Source of the DNA: an uncultured Clostridia bacterium
Lineage (GTDB): Bacteria; Bacillota; Clostridia; Oscillospirales; Acutalibacteraceae
DNA: 33,895 nucleotides
NCBI GenBank assembly: GCA_947632335.1
Contig: CANROX010000018.1
Coordinates: 1-33,895, forward strand
Direction of reading: 5' to 3'
Shown here in pieces: positions 22,928 through 32,444 of the stretch. The position numbers were made by a program, and so were the translations under genes. Under the pieces are notes generated by a model. That model saw only the letters and a program-made list of their open reading frames with translations, was not told where the DNA came from and ran no database searches. How positions within the stretch are numbered: the first letter of the stretch is position 1; each line of letters opens with the position of its first letter.

Positions 22928-23246
22928 CTCTACCATTAATTAAATATAGCAGGGAAAAGCATAAAATTTATTACAGTAGGATATATACCCTTATAATGTT
23001 TGATGTTCACAACTTTGTATGTGCTTTTTGGTATATTAATCACAATTTTTGACCTTTATTTTCTCAATATTGAATTTTATAAAATTATACCAAAAATATT
23101 TGACATATGTTAGAATATATATAGGTAATTCACTTATTCTCTGAATTAAGGATAATATAGGGTTACTGATTGTTGGAAGGTTGTTGATGTGATTAACACC
23201 AACAAATATATTGAAATGTAAAAGTTACTAAAAAGGGTTCTGACTT
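22928..23246 (+). other. A/T-rich leader region of the Rhs gene
   Basis: About 320 bases without a gene. It holds the direct-repeat copy at 23004-23070 (see below), a TTGACA at 23100-23105 without a good -10 box at standard spacing, and a small IR TTGTTGATGTGATTAACACCAACAA near 23180-23205. The RBS of the Rhs gene (AAAAGGG about 10 bases upstream) is ordinary. Promoter position is not decided. Confidence 0.4.
23004..23070 (+). repeat. Diverged direct repeat, copy A
   Basis: This stretch (TGTTCACAACTTTGTATGTG... onward) aligns without gaps to 33734-33800, about 50 of 67 positions identical by eye count. It lies upstream of the Rhs gene; copy B lies past the tyrosine recombinase at the window end. 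Confidence 0.55.
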
Positions 23247-26200
23247 ATGAAAAGGACAAACAAATCTATTAAAACAATATCAATCTTCCTGTGTATACTA
23301 ATGGCATTCTTGTTACCTGTGCAAGTGTGTGCAGATGTCACCGGTAATGAGGAAGAAGAATTAACTGCTGATTTTAGCAATATTTCTTCAGACGGAGAGG
23401 AAGTAGGAAATATAGTATCAGAAATCACGGGGGAAAGAACAGAATATTCAAAAACTTTTTTGCTGGACGATGGCACAAAAATGTTAGCAGAATATCCAGA
23501 ACCTATCCACTTTAAAAATGATAATAATAAATGGATAGAATATAATAATACTCTTGTTAATACAGTAGAAAAAGCTACAAGTGATGAGATAACAAATGAG
23601 TGCGATTATACCAACAAAAGAAGTGATATAGATATAACACTTTCATCTTCTACTAATAGTGATAATCTAATAATGCTCTCTGATGATAAATATAAAATTA
23701 GTTGGGGATATAAAAATGTAGATGATAGTGATATTAATATAATCACTCCAGATAATACCACGACTGGAAATGATAAGTTTACGAATTTAGAAAATTTATC
23801 AGCAGAGGCAGAATATGAAGAAGTATTTGATAATATAGATTTACAGTATAAAGTTTCTTCAACGGGTGTAAAAGAAAATATTATCCTAAATAATTCTGAT
23901 TCACAAAACGAATTTGAAATTATATATGATATTGATAAATTAATACCAAATCAAATAGATGATAGTACAATTATCCTTTACGATGGTAACAAGAAAGTGT
24001 ATAAAATTGATGCACCATATATGGTTGATTCAAAGGGTGTATCCAGCAAAAAGTTGAAGCTTGAAATTATAAGCAATAAGAATGGAAAATTACATATCAA
24101 ATTAATAGCAGACAAGGCATTTATCAATGATAATAGTCGTAGTTATCCTATTATTATTGATCCGGAAATAAGTTATATCAATAATTCTAATGTGTTTACA
24201 TACACGGGCATTATCGGAAATAATTTATCGTCATATCCACCATACTATCTGTCATCAAATGCATATAGTAATTGGAAAATAAATTCATTACCGGTTTTAG
24301 ATAATTCCCAAGTTATTATAAAAGCAACAGCAAACTTTAGTATTGGGAGTATTACCGGTACTGTGTCAAATGATAACCCTATTGTTGTGAATCTGTATGA
24401 TGGAAAAACAACATCTCCATACTATGACACGCAAGTTGAGGATTACTGTGCAATTTCAAGTGCAAACGACAAATTAGAATTTGATTTTACACGACTATTG
24501 AAAAATTGGATGAATGGCTCAACGAACCATGGTTTTGTAATTAAATCTAATAATATTGGTAATAGAATACTAAATATATCATACGGAGAAACTATACGCT
24601 CAGAAACAGAAGAAACCCGGTATATAAATTATCCAATGTATACAATAGTTTATAAAGATTTTGCCGGAACAGAAGACAGTATGTCATATCATACAGTATC
24701 AGCAGGAAGTAAAGCCCAGGTTAGTGTAAACGATTACCTTGGTAACCTTGTTGTGTCACAAGATTTGTACGAGAGCAAGGCAGCCAGAATGCCAATATCA
24801 TTGTCAGCAACATACAATAGCTTCGATTATGACACAAATTATACCGAATCAATGATGGGCTATGGTTGGAAGTTCTCTTTTAATCAGTATATTAAAACAA
24901 CAAACGCAACACTTCAAAACGCAGGATATGACTACGTGTACATTGATGAAGAGCGTACAAAACATTATCTGAAAGAAACAAGCAGTGGTTCAAATAAGTG
25001 GGAAGATGAGGAAGATTTAGGACTTACTCTGACATTCAAGGATGGTTTTAGTCTGTTGGATGACGGTTCACAGACCAAGAAATTCCGTGTGCCGTCAGAT
25101 GGTGGTCACCTTATGTATATCTACGAGAACGATAAACCAAACAACCACATTGGCTATGGCAGGGCAAGTGACGGAACAGTACAGTATATGTACGATTCCA
25201 CCAACTCTACAACTGTAAGTTATTCAACAGCCACAATAAACGGACAAAAGTATATCTCAACAATCAATCTTCCTAACTCTAAAAAGATATATCTCACTCA
25301 TACATTATCAAATGGCAAGGTGTTGTTGACAAAGGTAACTATGCCGGATGGCTCAATCTCACAATACGCCTATACAAATTCCGGAATGTTAAATTCTGTC
25401 AAGTATTTAGGTAAGGGGGATGGAGTCAATCAAGACGGTCAAACTGTAACCTTGCAGTATAACAGCAACGGCCAGGTTACCAATATTTCAGAAATCGGCA
25501 CCGGTGGAAACACAGGTAATTCCCTTACATATCAGTACAATAATGATAATACAACTCAGGTAACAGACATAAAGGGCAGAAGCGAAACATACACCTTTGA
25601 TAATGAGGGTAACAGAATATCTACACTAAATGCCAATGGATTCATTTCAACAGGTGGTGGAAGTGGTTTGACTGCCTCATCAGGTGCTGACTCTTTTACA
25701 AAGAATTATATAACAGAGTCATACGATTTTAAAGGAGTAGGTAGTGGATATTACTTTAAAAAAACCGGCGGAAGTATCAACTGTAATACAACTAAAAGGA
25801 CTAAGTACTTTGGAAGTAGCTCACTGCAAGTAACAAGTAATTCAACATCTTCATCAACCGGTGTAGAGCATCAGTTTGATGAAAGCGATTTTATTGGCAG
25901 TAATATAACATTTTCTGCCTATGTCAAAACCAATATTACAAGCACAGCAAACGCCACAGCAGGTGCATATTTGCAGATAAGTTGCTTTACACCGGATAAT
26001 TCCCGTCTTAATACCGTAAAAAGTTTTTATATAAACAGTACAGATGAGTGGCAACGTATAAGTGTAACAGCCGGAGTGCCGGATTCTGCACAGTATGTAG
26101 TTGTATCCTGTAACATAGGAAATGCGTTGGGAACAGCATATTATGATTGTCTGCAACTTGAAATGGGTACAAATGCAAATGATTACAATGCCTTACAGGA

Positions 26201-29200
26201 CAGTGATTTCAAGACAAACTCTACTTGGTATGATGAAAGTGATAGTTTAGTATCTGTCAACAGCGGTTCAGCCACAATTAACGGTTCCTCAGGGTTGACA
26301 ACCGGAACAACATATGAGGAAGAAACAGAGGATGATTCTGATACAGATACTGAAACACCACAGGAAACAACAGTGGTAACAGAACACGATAGTGTTGATA
26401 CTACAGACCCCTACGGTAATGTTATTCAGAGTGCAGAGGGAGAGTTCGAAAAAGTATATTATGTTATTAATCCTGACCAGGGTACAAATGATACAGATGG
26501 TTCTGATGATTCAGACGGTGAAGATACATCTACGGACACATCTCAGGATACCTCCGACGACTCAACCCGGCAATCAAACAATAAGTATATTTATCAAACA
26601 GTCAATGTAAAAACAGCAGATGTGTCTTTTAACTTAATCGGAGAAGCAAAGGCAAAATCTGTTCCATTAACAAACAGTCAGAGGACTTTCGGCATAGCGT
26701 TGAACATCTATTATCAAGATGCTGACGGTAAAGTTTCTACAACTCCGGAAGAACATTATCAGGAGTTTAATGTTTTTACAACTTCAAGACAAACAATTTC
26801 AACAACAGTTACCCCGGATGATACAAATTCTATCATTCACCATATTGATTTTGCGTTTGTTTATGGTTATAATAGTAATAGTATGACAGTATATAACGCA
26901 ATGCTTAATATTTCTGTAAATAAGGCAAATGTGATAAATACAGATATAGAGGAAGATGAAAACTCTGGTGGCGAAACAGAAGAAACGACAACAACTACAG
27001 AACCGGAAGATTCCGAAGATGATGTTATGCTTGGGGATATGGTTTCAGAAAACTTAGTTGACTCTCAACCTTTTATCAAAACAAACACAACATATGATTC
27101 AACCGGCAACTATGTAGTGTCCGAAACAGATGAACTTGGCAATACCACAAGCTACACCTACGACGGCAATGGCAACAAAGAGTCAATTACAGACGGTAAG
27201 GGAAATGTTGTAGAATATGAATATGATGACGCTGATAATGTAACCTCTATTTCAAGTGGAAATGCGTCCAACAGCTATACCTACGATTATCTTGGCAATG
27301 TCAGCCTGATAACTCACAATAACTTTTCATATCAATTTAATTATAATCAGTATAATAAGCTTATAGAAACAAAGGTAGGTTCAAATCAAATAGTCACAAA
27401 TGAATACGATTCAAATTACGGTAACCTCACTAGAACTACATACGGCAACGGTGACTATATCGACTACGAGTACGACCTTTACGATAATATTACAAAAATA
27501 AGCAGTAATACCGGAACAATAGCCACATACGAGTATAATAAAAAGGGTCTGATTTCCAGAATCGTTGATAACGAAAGCGGAGACATAACACGCTATTACT
27601 ACGATTTTAACGGGGAGGTGCAGGGTCAGTACATATTCAGCAACGAAGGTCGCCTTTCTAAGTCAATAAGCCATGACGAAAATGGAAATACTGTGGAAAA
27701 AACATCCGTTGGCGGAGTGTCCCGAATTATAACCAGCGGAACGGATGACAACGGAGAGGAATTTGTAAATTGCGACGGACTGCAAAGCACAAAGAAAACG
27801 GATGATTTTGGAAGAGTAACATCAATAAATACTTCTATAAATTCCGCCGCCCCATTTATAACAACATATAAATATGCTGGTGGAAGTGAAGAAAACTCCA
27901 CATCAAACACAGTCAATAGGTTAGAAAATCGCTATAAAGGCAATTCATACGCTGTATATAACTATACCTACGATAATAACGGAAACATTACACAGGTAAA
28001 GCTCAACGGAACTCTTATTAGCAAATATACATATGACAGCCTGAATCAGTTACATGAAGAGTATGATTATCTCAGAGGAAGATATATAAATTATACTTAT
28101 GATAACGGTGGTAACATAAAGCTGGCTCTGGAAAGTTACTTGAATTCATCGGGAACAATAGGCGGAGTGTGTGGAAGTAAGAATTATACCTACGGAGATT
28201 CTGTCTGGAAAGATAAGTTGACAAAGTACGGAACTTACAATATCACCTATGACGAGATAGGTAATCCATTAAATTACCGCAACGGAATAACCTTCTCGTG
28301 GAAAAACGGCAGATGGCTTGCAAGTACAACCTTGTCCGACAATACCACAGTAACTTATCAGTACAACGCTAGCGGTATGCGTACCAAAAAGATGATTGGT
28401 AGTACTGTAACAAATTATTATTACGATTCAAACAACAATCTGATAGGCTTAAAATCAGGTTCAGATGTAGCATTCTTCTACTACGGTGCAGACAATTCCC
28501 CTGTATCAATGAAGTACAACAATAATATGTACTACTATGTCAAGAACCTGCAAGGTGATATTGTAAAAATACTGGACTCAAACGGAGGTACAGTAGCCGG
28601 TTATTACTACGACGCATGGGGAACAATCACCCGCAAAACTGTGAATAACGCAACCATAGATACTTTGTCCCCATTCCGTTACCGTGGATATGTATATGAT
28701 ACCGATACAGGGTTATACTACCTACAAAGCAGATACTACGACCCGCAAACAGGTAGATTTATTAATGCTGATGATAATGAGTATATATGTGCTTCAGGTG
28801 CTGTTTTAAGTGCTAATATATTTATTTATTGCGAAAATAACACTATTTCTAGTTATGATCCAAATGGCAATTTTAGTATAAGGGGAACTATAAGAGATTT
28901 AGTAAGACTTATTTCGTGCAATGATTATTCTCTTAGTATCACTAAATCAAATAATAAATATATAAAAGAATTATTCAAAATTGCAGGATTTTATAAGGAT
29001 AAAAAGGGTATTTTCCACACATATCAAGATTGTTTACAACAGTATGGTGGTTATAACAGTTTATATGATATTATATTTGATTTAGGTACAAGTATGAAAG
29101 CTGTTAATTTCCCTTTTACTTGCAGAGCAAATAATAAAGAATATATCTTTTGGGCTTGGAAAGGTGACTACTTAAATCTTGGTGCGGGTGCTGAACTAGG

Positions 29201-29534
29201 TTTTTATAAAAGATTGAAAATATTAGGCTATAAAACTGACCATTGGGTAGTAGATCAAAACTTTAAGTTTAAAATGTCTATGGTGTTAAAGCACAAAGGC
29301 AAAAAAATCATTAACTATGCCCCTAAAAAACATAAATGGTGGTTGACTGGATTTAATCCAAATAAACAAAACGTCAAGGCAACAGATTTATCTGTAAAAT
29401 ATACTGTTTATTTTGAAAATCATAAGAATATTTTTAAATCTTTTTATGATACGTGGAAAAAACATAAAAAAATGGAAAAGTGGAAAAAATGGTCTTTCTA
29501 TCCCCAAAAATATAAAGCTGTTTTGAAATTTTAA
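23247..29534 (+). CDS. Rhs/WapA-like secreted polymorphic toxin with a DUF4474 tip
   Basis: A 2095-residue protein. Signal peptide 1-28 (hydrophobic core TISIFLCILMAFLLPV). A DNRLRE-like region covers about 310-450. Rhs/YD repeats occur at about 510-800 and again at 1278-1830 (for example YTYDGNGNKESITDGKGN). Between them are a lectin/carbohydrate-binding-like domain (about 830-980) and two acidic Asp/Thr/Ser linkers. The Rhs core ends PFRYRGYVYDTDTGLYYLQSRYYDPQTGRF (about 1810-1838). The variable tip contains a DUF4474 domain at about 1950-2070 (WAWKGDYLNLGAGAELGFY; WWLTGFNP). Such proteins deliver their tip to neighbouring cells. The gene is intact. The next gene starts at its stop codon, as expected for a toxin/immunity pair. 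The 3' core is duplicated downstream at 30183. Confidence 0.9.
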   Translation: MKRTNKSIKTISIFLCILMAFLLPVQVCADVTGNEEEELTADFSNISSDGEEVGNIVSEITGERTEYSKTFLLDDGTKMLAEYPEPIHFKNDNNKWIEYNNTLVNTVEKATSDEITNECDYTNKRSDIDITLSSSTNSDNLIMLSDDKYKISWGYKNVDDSDINIITPDNTTTGNDKFTNLENLSAEAEYEEVFDNIDLQYKVSSTGVKENIILNNSDSQNEFEIIYDIDKLIPNQIDDSTIILYDGNKKVYKIDAPYMVDSKGVSSKKLKLEIISNKNGKLHIKLIADKAFINDNSRSYPIIIDPEISYINNSNVFTYTGIIGNNLSSYPPYYLSSNAYSNWKINSLPVLDNSQVIIKATANFSIGSITGTVSNDNPIVVNLYDGKTTSPYYDTQVEDYCAISSANDKLEFDFTRLLKNWMNGSTNHGFVIKSNNIGNRILNISYGETIRSETEETRYINYPMYTIVYKDFAGTEDSMSYHTVSAGSKAQVSVNDYLGNLVVSQDLYESKAARMPISLSATYNSFDYDTNYTESMMGYGWKFSFNQYIKTTNATLQNAGYDYVYIDEERTKHYLKETSSGSNKWEDEEDLGLTLTFKDGFSLLDDGSQTKKFRVPSDGGHLMYIYENDKPNNHIGYGRASDGTVQYMYDSTNSTTVSYSTATINGQKYISTINLPNSKKIYLTHTLSNGKVLLTKVTMPDGSISQYAYTNSGMLNSVKYLGKGDGVNQDGQTVTLQYNSNGQVTNISEIGTGGNTGNSLTYQYNNDNTTQVTDIKGRSETYTFDNEGNRISTLNANGFISTGGGSGLTASSGADSFTKNYITESYDFKGVGSGYYFKKTGGSINCNTTKRTKYFGSSSLQVTSNSTSSSTGVEHQFDESDFIGSNITFSAYVKTNITSTANATAGAYLQISCFTPDNSRLNTVKSFYINSTDEWQRISVTAGVPDSAQYVVVSCNIGNALGTAYYDCLQLEMGTNANDYNALQDSDFKTNSTWYDESDSLVSVNSGSATINGSSGLTTGTTYEEETEDDSDTDTETPQETTVVTEHDSVDTTDPYGNVIQSAEGEFEKVYYVINPDQGTNDTDGSDDSDGEDTSTDTSQDTSDDSTRQSNNKYIYQTVNVKTADVSFNLIGEAKAKSVPLTNSQRTFGIALNIYYQDADGKVSTTPEEHYQEFNVFTTSRQTISTTVTPDDTNSIIHHIDFAFVYGYNSNSMTVYNAMLNISVNKANVINTDIEEDENSGGETEETTTTTEPEDSEDDVMLGDMVSENLVDSQPFIKTNTTYDSTGNYVVSETDELGNTTSYTYDGNGNKESITDGKGNVVEYEYDDADNVTSISSGNASNSYTYDYLGNVSLITHNNFSYQFNYNQYNKLIETKVGSNQIVTNEYDSNYGNLTRTTYGNGDYIDYEYDLYDNITKISSNTGTIATYEYNKKGLISRIVDNESGDITRYYYDFNGEVQGQYIFSNEGRLSKSISHDENGNTVEKTSVGGVSRIITSGTDDNGEEFVNCDGLQSTKKTDDFGRVTSINTSINSAAPFITTYKYAGGSEENSTSNTVNRLENRYKGNSYAVYNYTYDNNGNITQVKLNGTLISKYTYDSLNQLHEEYDYLRGRYINYTYDNGGNIKLALESYLNSSGTIGGVCGSKNYTYGDSVWKDKLTKYGTYNITYDEIGNPLNYRNGITFSWKNGRWLASTTLSDNTTVTYQYNASGMRTKKMIGSTVTNYYYDSNNNLIGLKSGSDVAFFYYGADNSPVSMKYNNNMYYYVKNLQGDIVKILDSNGGTVAGYYYDAWGTITRKTVNNATIDTLSPFRYRGYVYDTDTGLYYLQSRYYDPQTGRFINADDNEYICASGAVLSANIFIYCENNTISSYDPNGNFSIRGTIRDLVRLISCNDYSLSITKSNNKYIKELFKIAGFYKDKKGIFHTYQDCLQQYGGYNSLYDIIFDLGTSMKAVNFPFTCRANNKEYIFWAWKGDYLNLGAGAELGFYKRLKILGYKTDHWVVDQNFKFKMSMVLKHKGKKIINYAPKKHKWWLTGFNPNKQNVKATDLSVKYTVYFENHKNIFKSFYDTWKKHKKMEKWKKWSFYPQKYKAVLKF
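27714..27897 (+). repeat. Rhs internal segment P (donor copy of 32445-32628)
   Basis: This 184-base stretch of the Rhs coding sequence recurs at 32445-32628 in the same orientation with only two mismatches (TT for CC). It lies about 130 bases upstream of segment Q inside the same gene. Confidence 0.9.
28026..28777 (+). repeat. Rhs core segment Q (copy of 30183-30934)
   Basis: The 3' end of the Rhs core is repeated at a constant offset of 2157 bases. The first 313 bases (to 28338) are identical; beyond that scattered differences appear, and identity ends right after the DPxTGRF motif where the tips begin. A sharply identical first part suggests recent gene conversion or duplication. Confidence 0.93.
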
Positions 29535-29545
29535 TGGAGGTATAT

Positions 29546-30106
29546 ATGAAAAGGTTAGCGATAGTATTTTCTTCCATACTTATTATGATAATGTTTTTTA
29601 ATGGTTGCTCATTTCAAGGAAGTACTAAAGCAAAGGATATAATAGGTGATATTATAAATAGTGAATACAATAAATCACCGGAAGGGCGTTCAGAAGAAAT
29701 AACAAAAAAAATAGTAAAAGCTTTTGAAAATGAAGATGGTTCAAAGGTAAGAGAACTATTTGCAAAAAATATCATTAAGAAGTATGAAAACTTTGATAAA
29801 GATTTAAAAAATGCTTTCCATTATTATAACATTAACAATTTTAAACCAGAATATGAATATGTTGGTGAAGAAGCAACAACTGACAATGGAAATATAGTAA
29901 GATTTGTAAGCTACTCAGTAGATTTGATTTCAGATAATAACAGTTATACTATAACGCTAGATATTTGCACTGACGATGACAATGATAGTTCCAATATAGG
30001 TATATGGAGTTTATTTATTTCAAAAGGTGAATTTGTAGGTAATGAAAGCTATTATGATACCATGGAAAAATGTGAAAAAAATCGTTTTGGAATTTACTGT
30101 GTATAA
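29546..30106 (+). CDS. Lipoprotein, DUF5104-like; candidate immunity protein for the DUF4474 tip
   Basis: A 186-residue lipoprotein from ATG 29546 (GGAGG seven bases ahead; an in-frame ATG at 29534 overlaps the Rhs stop but lacks an RBS). The lipobox is MIMFFNGCS, with Cys at about residue 21. The mature part, with EGRSEEITKKIVKAFENEDGSKVRELFAKNI and a strand-rich C-terminus, resembles DUF5104 proteins. Immediate position after the Rhs toxin and outside location suggest that it protects the producer from the DUF4474 tip at the cell surface. No biochemical evidence is visible in the sequence. Confidence 0.75.
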   Translation: MKRLAIVFSSILIMIMFFNGCSFQGSTKAKDIIGDIINSEYNKSPEGRSEEITKKIVKAFENEDGSKVRELFAKNIIKKYENFDKDLKNAFHYYNINNFKPEYEYVGEEATTDNGNIVRFVSYSVDLISDNNSYTITLDICTDDDNDSSNIGIWSLFISKGEFVGNESYYDTMEKCEKNRFGIYCV

Positions 30107-30182
30107 TAATCCTTATGTGAATTCTTTATTTATTTGATTTGCTTAGTATAGTTGTATTCAGAGATTAAAAACTGGAGACCCT

Positions 30183-30934
30183 TATACATATGACAGCCTG
30201 AATCAGTTACATGAAGAGTATGATTATCTCAGAGGAAGATATATAAATTATACTTATGATAACGGTGGTAACATAAAGCTGGCTCTGGAAAGTTACTTGA
30301 ATTCATCGGGAACAATAGGCGGAGTGTGTGGAAGTAAGAATTATACCTACGGAGATTCTGTCTGGAAAGATAAGTTGACAAAGTACGGAACTTACAATAT
30401 CACCTATGACGAGATAGGTAATCCATTAAATTACCGCAACGGAATAACCTTCTCGTGGAAAAACGGCAGATGGCTTGCAAGTACAACCTTGTCCGGCAAT
30501 ACCACAGTAACCTATCAGTACAACGCAAACGGTATGCGCACCAAAAAGACGATTGGTAGTACTGCAACAAATTATTATTACGATTCAAATAACAATCTGA
30601 TAGGCTTAAAATCAGGCGCAGATGTAGCATATTTCTATTACGATACAGATAATAGTCCTATATCAATGAAGTACAACAATAATATGTACTACTATGTCAA
30701 GAACCTGCAAGGTGATATTGTAAAAATACTTGACTCAAACGGAAGTGCAGTAGCCAGTTATTACTACGATGCATGGGGAACAATTACCCGCAAAACTGTG
30801 AATAACACAACCATAGATACCCTGTCCCCATTCCGCTATCGTGGTTATGTGTATGATACCGATACAGGTTTATACTATCTACAAAGCAGATATTATGACC
30901 CTACAACAGGTAGATTTTTGAATGCGGATGTGTA
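30183..30934 (+). repeat. Displaced copy Q' of the Rhs core 3' end
   Basis: Copy of 28026-28777. It begins abruptly at TATAC with no start codon or promoter ahead; the frame is closed by TAG at 30144-30146. It carries the in-frame core up to DPTTGRF and then fuses to a new tip, giving a silent cassette. Confidence 0.93.
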
Positions 30935-31685
30935 CATCGACACCCATTCAGAAACGCCACTCAGCACAAATATGTTTGCTTATTGTGAAAGCAATTGCGT
31001 AAATAATACTGATAACACAGGTGAATGGTGGAGCACAATTAAGCAATATAGAAGATTTCGGGTTGATTCTGCAAAGTACCAAGCCGATATGTATGATGCC
31101 ATGGGATATAGGACAATGTATCAAGAATATCAGCGGAAGTATAATATCCGCAATATGAAAGCATCGGGTATTGCTAGTCGATATAGGTACAATAAAAAGA
31201 AGATAGCCCATTTTACAGATTATATTTATAATCAAATGAAAGATAAGAGCAAGTCTTTTTCATTTGGGAGAAAATCAACGGTTGGAAAAACGGGCTGTGT
31301 TGCTGTTGCCCTGTTTAATACAATGCGTAAGATAGGAAAGAATAAACATCTCGCCAATATAATAATGGAATTAGAGTTAAATAATTTGCTTGTAAATGAT
31401 GGTGCGTTTGGTGTTTCTGATAGTGGAGTAAATAAGTACATATTGAATAATGTAAAATATAAGCATTATACAAACTATTCAAAATATAAAAAGAATTCAA
31501 AGAAGTATAAGGCTGCGGTAGTATTAATAGATTATCCATCCGGTGGAGGACATGCTTTTTGTATAATTAGAAATTCAAAAAAGAAACTTAAATCGCTTAA
31601 TTATGGTCCTAACGACACTAAAGCTTGTAAGATTAATTGGAAAGATCTAAAATCAAAGTTTGACGAAGCATTTTGCGTAAAATAA
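30297..31685 (+). CDS. Orphan Rhs tip cassette with a papain-like cysteine-protease motif
   Basis: A 462-codon frame from TTG 30297 (no RBS; the Rhs homology in frame already begins at 30183), so it is probably silent until joined to the full Rhs gene. Residues 1-215 are Rhs core ending RSRYYDPTTGRFLNAD-type sequence. The rest is a new tip with VGKTGCVAVALFNTMRK (Cys334), GGGHAFCIIRN (His419) and LNYGPNDT (Asn435 or Asn439), the order and spacing of a Cys-His-Asn papain-like fold. This would be a secreted peptidase or transferase toxin. It is followed 18 bases later by its own candidate immunity gene. The domain call rests on motifs only. Confidence 0.7.
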   Translation: MNSSGTIGGVCGSKNYTYGDSVWKDKLTKYGTYNITYDEIGNPLNYRNGITFSWKNGRWLASTTLSGNTTVTYQYNANGMRTKKTIGSTATNYYYDSNNNLIGLKSGADVAYFYYDTDNSPISMKYNNNMYYYVKNLQGDIVKILDSNGSAVASYYYDAWGTITRKTVNNTTIDTLSPFRYRGYVYDTDTGLYYLQSRYYDPTTGRFLNADVYIDTHSETPLSTNMFAYCESNCVNNTDNTGEWWSTIKQYRRFRVDSAKYQADMYDAMGYRTMYQEYQRKYNIRNMKASGIASRYRYNKKKIAHFTDYIYNQMKDKSKSFSFGRKSTVGKTGCVAVALFNTMRKIGKNKHLANIIMELELNNLLVNDGAFGVSDSGVNKYILNNVKYKHYTNYSKYKKNSKKYKAAVVLIDYPSGGGHAFCIIRNSKKKLKSLNYGPNDTKACKINWKDLKSKFDEAFCVK

Positions 31686-31702
31686 AAAGAGAGGTAGATA
31701 CT

Positions 31703-32377
31703 ATGAAAAATAAACCTTGGGTGGTGGTGTTGTGCGCTATTGTTGCTATTGTATTGGTTGGGTTATGTATCTATTCTATACCAATATTCTCTACAAATAG
31801 TGAATCATCAGAGAAAAAAGTAACGGAGAAAATTACAATAATTGATGAAACTACAACGGAAATCACTACTAACGCCACCACAACAGAGAAAGAAACACAA
31901 GGGACTGAAAAAGATGAAAATAATGATATATGTGCTCCATTGAGTGATGAAAAGTATGGTGCTGAATATGAGAAAGTTTGGGAGAGTGAAGACGGCGTAA
32001 TAAGATTTTTGCTTAATTGTGATAAAGGACCGAGAGGATATGGAATTTATCAAGGTACATACAATTATGAAGCTGAAAGAACAGATGTTACTGTTTATGT
32101 TTTAAGTTTTAGCGATGGTCGGGGACCTGAAGATGAGGGTTATATTGAGGTATATAAGGAAATATTTGAAGATGGTTTTCCAGATGATCCAGATGCTGAA
32201 TATTTAGGTGAGCATACTTATCTTGCCGGTTATTACAAAATTTCCGAAGATGATAAATCATTCACTGTAACAGTTTCAGATATGGAGGAAGCCCTTAAGT
32301 ATAAGCGACCTAAAGATTCCATTGAATCAAAATATAAAAATGGGGACAATGTCGTTTTTCATCAAGTTTCCGAATGA
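31703..32377 (+). CDS. Membrane-anchored surface protein; candidate immunity for the orphan tip
   Basis: A 224-residue protein from ATG 31703 with GAGAGG ahead (a further upstream in-frame start at 31673 lies inside the toxin frame). One N-terminal membrane anchor, PWVVVLCAIVAIVLVGLCIYSIPIF, is followed by a Thr/Glu-rich linker (about 30-75) and an acidic outside domain of about 145 residues (YGAEYEKVWESEDGVIRFLLN...). I do not recognise the domain. Like the lipoprotein at 29546 it directly follows an Rhs tip and faces outward, supporting an immunity role against a toxin acting at the envelope. Its acidity would suit a basic toxin tip. Confidence 0.7.
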   Translation: MKNKPWVVVLCAIVAIVLVGLCIYSIPIFSTNSESSEKKVTEKITIIDETTTEITTNATTTEKETQGTEKDENNDICAPLSDEKYGAEYEKVWESEDGVIRFLLNCDKGPRGYGIYQGTYNYEAERTDVTVYVLSFSDGRGPEDEGYIEVYKEIFEDGFPDDPDAEYLGEHTYLAGYYKISEDDKSFTVTVSDMEEALKYKRPKDSIESKYKNGDNVVFHQVSE

Positions 32378-32444
32378 ATAATTGACCTCGTAATTATCTT
32401 TTTGTTGTCTTTAACTAAAATGATTTACTTGTAATTCATATCGT

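Noticed and set aside
23100-23105. TTGACA as -35 box of the Rhs promoter
   Set aside because: No TATAAT-like hexamer 16-18 bases downstream; the AT-rich run is too close. Promoter left unassigned.
25854-26156. Minus-strand 100-codon frame with several cysteines inside the Rhs gene
   Set aside because: It lies wholly inside the lectin-like domain coding region of an intact gene; no RBS and no domain pattern.
27080-28780. Regularly repeated motifs as a possible CRISPR-like array
   Set aside because: The repeats are protein-level YD/Rhs repeats of varying length inside one long frame, not identical DNA repeats with spacers.
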